17,531 bases of DNA. It comes from CBCXVS01 sp965178525 (GTDB taxonomy: Bacteria; Tectomicrobia; Entotheonellia; Entotheonellales; Entotheonellaceae). Location: the NCBI GenBank assembly GCA_965178525.1, contig CBCXVS010000157.1:1-17531 (forward strand). The letters are read 5' to 3'. This document shows positions 13,263 through 17,531 of this stretch, in pieces (within the stretch, counting starts at the first letter, position 1; every line of letters begins with the position of its first letter). The notes below the pieces were generated by a model. That model worked only from the letters and a program-made list of their open reading frames with translations, had not been told where the DNA came from and searched no databases. The translations under genes were made by a program, and so were the position numbers.

Positions 13263-13291
13263 AATGTAATATGGCTCCTGCCAATTGTCAA
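13263..13291 (-). promoter_or_regulatory. Sigma-70 promoter of the fmdB-like gene
   Basis: On the minus strand TTGACA (13291-13286) and TACATT (13268-13263) have a 17-nt spacer. The -35 is perfect and the -10 matches 4/6. Transcription would start within the CIRCE, leaving a leader of about 100 nt. Confidence 0.75.
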
Positions 13292-13397
13292 GCACATGGA
13301 GGCAAGGCAGGATAGCCGCGCGACACACCACCATGAATGGGCGCATTCGCGGCCAAACGCAACCGCGTTAGATGTATGGATGGTGAGGAGATCATGC

Positions 13398-14633
13398 ATG
13401 ACGGCTGCTACCCCTGATCGCCAGGCGATGTATGACCAAATTATCAGCCAACCGGCTTTGCTGCTCGAGGTGTGCGACCGGGCCGAGCCCCTCGTGCAGC
13501 AGACGTTAGCGCGATTTCCCGTACAAGGCTGGCAAGCGGTCTACACGGCTGGGTGTGGGGATTCGTTCTATGCGGGTTTAGCCTGCGAACTGGCGTTTGC
13601 GCGTTTTGCCCGCTTACCCGTCAAAGCGCTGCCCGCGATGTCGTTTGCCCGTTACGAAGTCGCCAATTTCCCGGAGCAAGCGGTGGTCTTTGGGATTTCC
13701 AACTCCGGCGCCGTGGCCCGCTCGATCGAAGCCGTCGCTTTGGCTCGGGCGGCAGGAGCGGATACCATCGCCGTGACCGGCCGTGAGGACAGTCCGATCA
13801 CGCAGGAAGCCGCCGCCGCCCTGGCGCTTCCCATTGCGTCGATGGGTCGCTCCTCGGGGATTCGCTCGTATACCGTGCAGCTCGTCACCTTGCTGCTCTG
13901 CGCCATCCGTCTGGGCGAGATGCGCCAGACCCTGTCAGCGGCGGAGGCCGCCACCCGGCGTCAGCAGCTCCGCGATGCCGCCGGGTGTATGGAGGCGACG
14001 CTTGAAGCCAACGGCGCTCCCATTCGGCAGCTCGCTGAGCGCCTGCAGGAGTAGGAACATTGGGTCTTTGTCGGGGCCGGCCCGAGTTATGCGACCGCCC
14101 TCTTTTCCGCTGCCAAGCTGGTGGAAAGCTGCGGGGCGAATGCCTGGGCGCAGGATCTCGAGGAATGGGCGCATATCCAATTCTTCAATCGGCATGAGCA
14201 GACGCCAACCTGTCTGCTCGTGCCGCCGGGGCCGAGCCTGACGCATGCCCTGGAATTGTTGCCCTATGTCAAAGACGTGGGACGGCATACGCTGGTGGTG
14301 GCCAGTAACCCGGAGGCGTTTCACGCCACCCAGGCCGATACGCTGTTGCCTGTCGTGCAGACGGTGCCCGAATGGTTGTCGCCGTTGGTGTATGGTCTCG
14401 CGGGTGAATTGCTGGCGTACTATCTGGCCGAGGTGTGGGATACGCAGTTTTTCACCGCCACCAGACGCGGCGTCAGCCCTGGCGGGGACCGTCTCCGTGG
14501 CAGTCAGATTCTGCGGCGCCTGGAGGCGCTCCAAGACGCCACCGAGGGGAATGCGGAATGCGGAATGCGGAATGCGGAATGCGGAATGCGGAATGGGCCC
14601 ATCACGCGACGACGGGGTGTGTGGTGGCGATGA
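13398..14633 (+). pseudogene. Double-SIS sugar-phosphate isomerase-like gene with an in-frame amber stop
   Basis: The reading frame encodes a GlmS-isomerase-like protein with two SIS domains, which bind phosphosugars. SIS 1 has AGCGDSFYAG and ISNSGAVARSIEAV; SIS 2 has VFVGAGPSYATALFSAAKLV and continues to LRRLEAL. The frame is uninterrupted except for one TAG at 14052-14054, between the domains (QE-stop-EHWVF). The first half alone is 218 aa. The start at 13398 has GGTGAGGAG 7 nt upstream. At the 3' end the frame runs through six GGAATGC repeats, adding a repetitive tail (NAECGMR units) before TGA at 14633; the ancestral end was probably near 14547. TAG is a normal stop for other genes here (dppD, dppF, moaE), so recoding is unlikely. 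A point mutation from CAG, GAG, AAG or TGG, or a sequencing error, is more likely. Confidence 0.8.
14548..14595. repeat. Heptamer tandem repeat, unit GGAATGC, six copies plus six bases
   Basis: Six exact GGAATGC units (14548-14589) followed by GGAATG. It lies inside the 3' end of the SIS reading frame, 72 nt before the oxyR start. The unit is the reverse complement of the one at 5515-5547. Confidence 0.95.
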
Positions 14634-14762
14634 GCCGTAAGCGTCCGGACGATGGGGGGAGGTGACCATGACGCTGCAAGACTTGCGCTATGTCGTGACC
14701 CTAGCAGAGACGATGCATTTTGCTCGGGCCGCTGAGGCATGCTATGTCAGCCAGCCGACATT

Positions 14763-14780
14763 AGGGTTGTTCCCCAATAG
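14763..14780. repeat. Left terminal inverted repeat of the insertion sequence
   Basis: AGGGTTGTTCCCCAATAG. It matches the reverse complement of 15752-15769 (AGAGTTGTTCCTCAATAG) at 16 of 18 positions. The ATT target duplication lies immediately outside. Confidence 0.9.
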
Positions 14781-14833
14781 TTAATGAGGTAGGCTATCCT
14801 CCCCCAAACGATGGAGGGAGCCCAGCCAGGTCA

Positions 14834-15758
14834 TTGGTTATCCGAGATGATCGGCAGATGAAAGCCTTAACCGGTGTGTCTCAGACGCAATTTGACTTCT
14901 TGCTGCCCGCCTTCAGCCACGTCTATCAACAGGCTCAGCAAAAACGCTATGAGGAGGGTGTCCAAGCTGGCAAACGCAGCCGAAAGCCGGGTGCAGGTAT
15001 CAAAGGCAAATTACCCACTCTGTCAGACAAACTCCTGTTCGTTCTATATTATTACAAGACGTATCCGACGTTTGATGTTCTTGGTGCACAATTTGGTATG
15101 GTACGTTCGAAAGCGAATGAAAATCTCCATAAGCTCTCTCCCATCCTGTATGACACGTTAGTGCAGTTAGACCTCATGCCTTATCGAGAGTTGAAGACCC
15201 CAGAGTCGTTGAGGGAGGCGTTGTCAGGTGTGGATCAACTGATTATTGATGCGACTGAAAGAAGCTATCGCCGGTCACAAGATGAGACGACCCAACGTGA
15301 ACACTATAGTGGTAAAAAAAAGCCATACGCTGAAAAATACAGTGATGTCGATGCCGGATAAATGGATCGTCTTTCTGGGCCGTACGTTTAGTGGTCACAA
15401 CCATGATTACAGCATGTTAAAACAAGAGTTCCCACCGGACTTAGACCGGTTTAGTGACGTAGAAGTTTGGGTGCACCTGGGTTATCAGGGGATTCAGTCG
15501 GACTACAAAGGCGAAATGCTTGAGATTCCACACAAGAAACCCCGGAAGAGCAAGACGAATCCGACTCCAGAATTGACGGCGGAGCAGCAGGCGGCGAATT
15601 ATGCCGTGAGTCAAGTTCGCATCTTGATCGAACATGCCATCGGCGGTATGAAGCGTTTCAACATTTTGGTGCAGCGTTTCCGCAACCGCAAAGATCACTT
15701 TGAGGATGATTCGGTGGGCATCTGGGCTGGGCTAGGGAACCTGATCTTATGCTATTGA
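14834..15758 (+). pseudogene. IS5-family transposase, frameshifted and with a substituted catalytic Asp
   Basis: DDE_Tnp_4 / HARBI1-like transposase in two overlapping frames. Frame 1 (14834-15361; TTG start, or ATG at 14858) carries the N-terminal LTGVSQTQFDFLLPAF region and the first acidic motif LIIDATE, reaching HYSGKKK. Frame 2 continues from KKSHTLKN through SGHNHDYSMLK, LGYQG, KKPRKSK and RILIEHAIGGMKRF (the Glu of the triad) to NLILCY at 15755. The junction is a run of eight A (15312-15319). A +1 or -2 shift there joins the two halves, which could come from slippage, or the gene may be dead. The expected D-L-GYQG second acidic motif reads H-L-GYQG (CAC instead of GAC), suggesting lost activity. 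Codon and base use look less GC-rich than in neighbouring genes. Confidence 0.85.
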
Positions 15759-15769
15759 GGAACAACTCT
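15752..15769. repeat. Right terminal inverted repeat of the insertion sequence
   Basis: Inverted partner of 14763-14780, followed by the second ATT (15770-15772). It contains the transposase stop codon TGA at 15756-15758. Confidence 0.9.
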
Positions 15770-16727
15770 ATTAAGTACGCAAATCAAAAAGCTGGAGGAG
15801 GAACTCGGCGTAGCTCTGTTCGAGCGCACGAACAAGCGGGTCATGCCGACCCCAGCCGGGCGGGATCTCATTGCGCAGGCCCGTGTGGTCTTGGAAGAAG
15901 CCGAGAAATTCCGGCAGATGGCGCAACAATCGCATGATCCCATGGCCGGACCATTCCGGCTCGGCGTCATCCCGACGCTGGGTCCGTATCTGATGCCGTA
16001 TCTCGTGCCGCAGATTCGCGTACGTTATCCCCAACTTCGGTTGTATCTGCGGGAGGATATCACGGAGCGTCTGCTCGGCCACATCCGTACCGGTACGCTC
16101 GATGCCCTCCTGGTGGCGCTGCCCATCCATGATGAGGGTTTAGATATGATTGAACTTTTCCGGGAGCCTTTCGTGCTGGCCTTGCCGGCAAGGGCGCCGT
16201 TAACGCGGAAATCCCGGGTGCGCGAGTCGGACCTCGCCGATGCGCAGATCCTGCTGCTCGAAGACGGACACTGTCTCCGGGATCAGGCCCTCGCCGTCTG
16301 CGGCTTTCCACCGCGCGGGGCGGAAGATTTTCGCGCCAGCAGCCTCGAAACGTTACGCCAGATGGTCGCCGCCGGAGTGGGTTGTACCCTGTTGCCAGCT
16401 CTCGCCGCCTCCGCGCCATCGCCCAGTGAAGCGCTCATTGCCTTGCGTCCGTTCGCCACACCGGTACCGTATCGGACCCTTGGCTTGGCGTACCGCCGGG
16501 GCTTTCCGCGCGCGGAAACGGTGCAGGCATTTGCTGAGCTGATCCGCTCGCATGTCCCGGATGGCGTGATGGGACTGACGGGGCGCAGTGAAGCGAAGAA
16601 GCCAGGCGCCAAGGTGCGGGTGACGCCCGAGGCTGCTGCTCCGTAGCGCAACCTGGAGCGTTGAATACTACTATATTGATGTGATCTTGCTGATTGCAAC
16701 CGTCGGAAAGCATTGAGGATCATGCGT

Positions 16728-16979
16728 ATGCCCACCATACACATCGAACTCCAAGATGAGGTGCTCCTCGCCTTGAAGGAGACACCAGAAGGGCTCTCAC
16801 AGGTGATTCGGATGGCAGCTGCAGCAAAACTCTATGAATTGGGGAAGCTTTCGTCCGGACGCGCTGCGGAGCTTGCAGGAATTCCTCGTGTCAGTTTCCT
16901 GCAGGCGTTGGCACGCTATGGCGTCTCTATCTTCGATCTGACGGAGGATGAACTCGTCCAGGATTTGTACCATGCCTGA
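16728..16979 (+). CDS. UPF0175 family protein, probable antitoxin
   Basis: 83-aa protein of the UPF0175 family, typically found upstream of a PIN-like toxin gene. It has the short N-terminal beta segment (MPTIHIELQDEVLLAL) and a helix-turn-helix-like part (KLSSGRAAELAGIPRVSFLQ, about residues 45-64), ending in the FDLTEDELVQDL motif common in the family. The ATG at 16728 is preferred over 16722 because GAGGA (16715-16719) is then 8 nt upstream. Its stop overlaps the next gene's start by 8 nt, so the two are translationally coupled. Expected role: bind DNA and/or neutralise the partner. That role is inferred from family context. Confidence 0.83.
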   Translation: MPTIHIELQDEVLLALKETPEGLSQVIRMAAAAKLYELGKLSSGRAAELAGIPRVSFLQALARYGVSIFDLTEDELVQDLYHA

Positions 16980-17457
16980 GTTGATCATCTGCAACACGTC
17001 ACCGTTATTTTATCTCCATAGGTTACGACAGCTCGAATTGTTGCAGAAGCTGTATCAACAGATCGTGGTGCCGGAAGCGGTGCGCGACGAGCTACACGTG
17101 GGGCGTGTGCAGGGTGAGGACGCACCTGACATTGCCGCATATGAGTGGATAACAGTGCGCGCGGTACAGGCCCCGGAGGTCATGACACTGATCACGGATT
17201 TGGGCGCTGGAGAAGCGCAGGTATTGGCCCTCGCACTCGAAGAGCCAGATAGCTTAGTCATTGTCGATGACGGGGTGGCTCGTGCTGTGGCGCAGATGCG
17301 GAATATTCGTCTGACCGGTACAGCTGGCGTACTCCTCAAAGCGAAGCAGGAAGACCATATTACAGTCGTTGCACCGCTACTCGAGCGGTTGACACAGATG
17401 GGATTTCGGTTGAGTAGCGCAGTCAGAGCCACGATCTTGACACTGGCCCAGGAGTAA
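16972..17457 (+). CDS. DUF3368 / PIN-like protein, probable toxin
   Basis: 161-aa protein of the DUF3368 family, which has a PIN-like nuclease fold and is found paired with UPF0175. Family landmarks are CNTSPLFYLHRLRQLELLQ near the N-terminus, IVVPEAVRDEL near residue 32, LGAGEAQVLALALE, VIVDDGVARAVA (acidic residues of the presumed metal site) and GVLLKAKQ. The first position often Asp in PIN domains is Asn here (NTSPL), which is common in this family. The start at 16972 overlaps the antitoxin stop. Expected activity is RNA cleavage, but this is known for PIN relatives and not shown for DUF3368 generally. Confidence 0.83.
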   Translation: MPELIICNTSPLFYLHRLRQLELLQKLYQQIVVPEAVRDELHVGRVQGEDAPDIAAYEWITVRAVQAPEVMTLITDLGAGEAQVLALALEEPDSLVIVDDGVARAVAQMRNIRLTGTAGVLLKAKQEDHITVVAPLLERLTQMGFRLSSAVRATILTLAQE

Positions 17458-17496
17458 CTTCATCATTGTAATGCCCGCACTGTCTGACCCTCCCGT

Positions 17497-17516
17497 TTTT
17501 CACGATCCTGTGAAAA
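17497..17516. terminator. Inverted repeat downstream of the toxin-like gene
   Basis: TTTTCAC (17497-17503) and GTGAAAA (17510-17516) form a perfect 7-bp stem with a 6-nt loop, 39 nt after the stop. No T-run follows on the plus strand, so termination is uncertain. Confidence 0.35.
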
Positions 17517-17531
17517 TCCCGGCAATTTCCA

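Larger units (their letters stand above)
14763..15769 (+). mobile_element. IS5-family (ISL2-like) insertion sequence, about 1007 bp
   Basis: The element has 18-bp imperfect terminal inverted repeats (14763-14780 and 15752-15769, 16/18 matching) and a 3-bp target duplication ATT (14760-14762 and 15770-15772), which can be read as ATTA if the left end starts at 14764. ATT fits the ANT target known for the ISL2 subgroup of IS5. It carries a DDE_Tnp_4-like transposase gene in two frames, whose stop codon (15756-15758) lies in the right inverted repeat. It sits inside oxyR in the same direction. Confidence 0.92.
14668..16646 (+). pseudogene. oxyR: OxyR (LysR family) split by an insertion sequence
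   Basis: Peroxide-sensing LysR-type regulator, now interrupted. The 5' piece (14668-14762) encodes the start of the winged helix, through ARAAEACYVSQPT, with a strong GGAGGTGA ribosome-binding site. The 3' piece (15773-16646) resumes with STQIKKLEEELG and covers the rest. Removing 14763-15772 restores one frame of 322 codons, close to the usual ~305 aa. The sensor domain retains GHCLRDQALAVC, with both redox cysteines at the same 9-residue distance as Cys199 and Cys208 of E. coli OxyR. The 5' piece now stops at TAA 14782-14784 inside the element. An internal ATG at 15843 could give a 267-aa sensor-only product with no DNA-binding domain. No katG or ahpC lies nearby. Confidence 0.93.

Noticed and set aside
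14052..14054. Amber readthrough or pyrrolysine insertion
   Set aside because: TAG ends several normal genes in the window (dppD, dppF, moaE), and no pyl genes or recoding element are visible.
14121..14633. Independent second SIS gene starting at GTG 14121
   Set aside because: The frame is continuous with 13398-14054 apart from the single TAG and the SIS motif begins before 14121 (VFVGAGPSY). It has no ribosome-binding site, so it is treated as part of one broken gene.
15843..16646. Stand-alone regulator starting at ATG 15843
   Set aside because: It lacks the DNA-binding domain and is the 3' remainder of oxyR; kept within the pseudogene.

Overview
The window is a 17.5 kb piece of a moderately GC-rich bacterial chromosome with ordinary operon organisation: Shine-Dalgarno sites, sigma-70-like promoters with TTGACA -35 boxes, and a perfect CIRCE heat-shock operator. 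The lineage cannot be fixed from the sequence. A DUF6178 protein, a tandem-domain dCTP deaminase, HrcA/CIRCE control, an OxyR with both redox cysteines and many 7-bp tandem repeats suggest an uncultivated Gram-negative lineage of the deltaproteobacterial / Nitrospirota / Methylomirabilota / Tectomicrobia type. That placement is inference.

Layout. 1-2800 (minus): dppD, dppF and the start of ftsE, with a strong promoter in front of dppD. 3075-4472 (minus): a MoxR/ChlI-like AAA+ ATPase. 4865-5323 (minus): a YbaK-type deacylase whose C-terminus is shifted out of frame. 5566-7316 (plus): livH-livM permeases without their ATPases or binding protein. 7325-8653 (minus): DUF6178. 8711-8950 (plus): a small membrane protein. 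8985-11026: a moaE-moaD-dcd block bounded by an exact 22-bp inverted repeat, each copy attached to AGCT-containing heptamers. 11123-12109 (minus): a diaminopentanoate-dehydrogenase/DapB-like oxidoreductase with a structured leader, divergent from a 91-aa unknown protein (plus). 12790-13155 (minus): an FmdB-type zinc-ribbon protein whose promoter carries a perfect CIRCE. 13398-16646 (plus): a decaying stretch with a double-SIS gene stopped by an in-frame amber codon and an oxyR gene split by a ~1.0 kb IS5-family (ISL2-like) element. The element's own transposase is frameshifted and appears to lack a catalytic aspartate. 16728-17457 (plus): a UPF0175 / DUF3368 toxin-antitoxin-like pair.

Three signals stand out. 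First, an HrcA-type operator controls an fmdB-like gene with no chaperone gene in the window. Second, short heptamer arrays of different sequence but the same 7-bp period sit at gene ends in at least six places, sometimes supplying the stop codon; two of them share a 22-bp module in inverted orientation around moaED-dcd. Third, several genes (ybaK, moaD, SIS, oxyR, transposase) carry small lesions. These mean either real gene decay or, for the single-base indels, assembly error; raw reads would separate the two. No wholly new multi-gene system could be demonstrated from the sequence alone.
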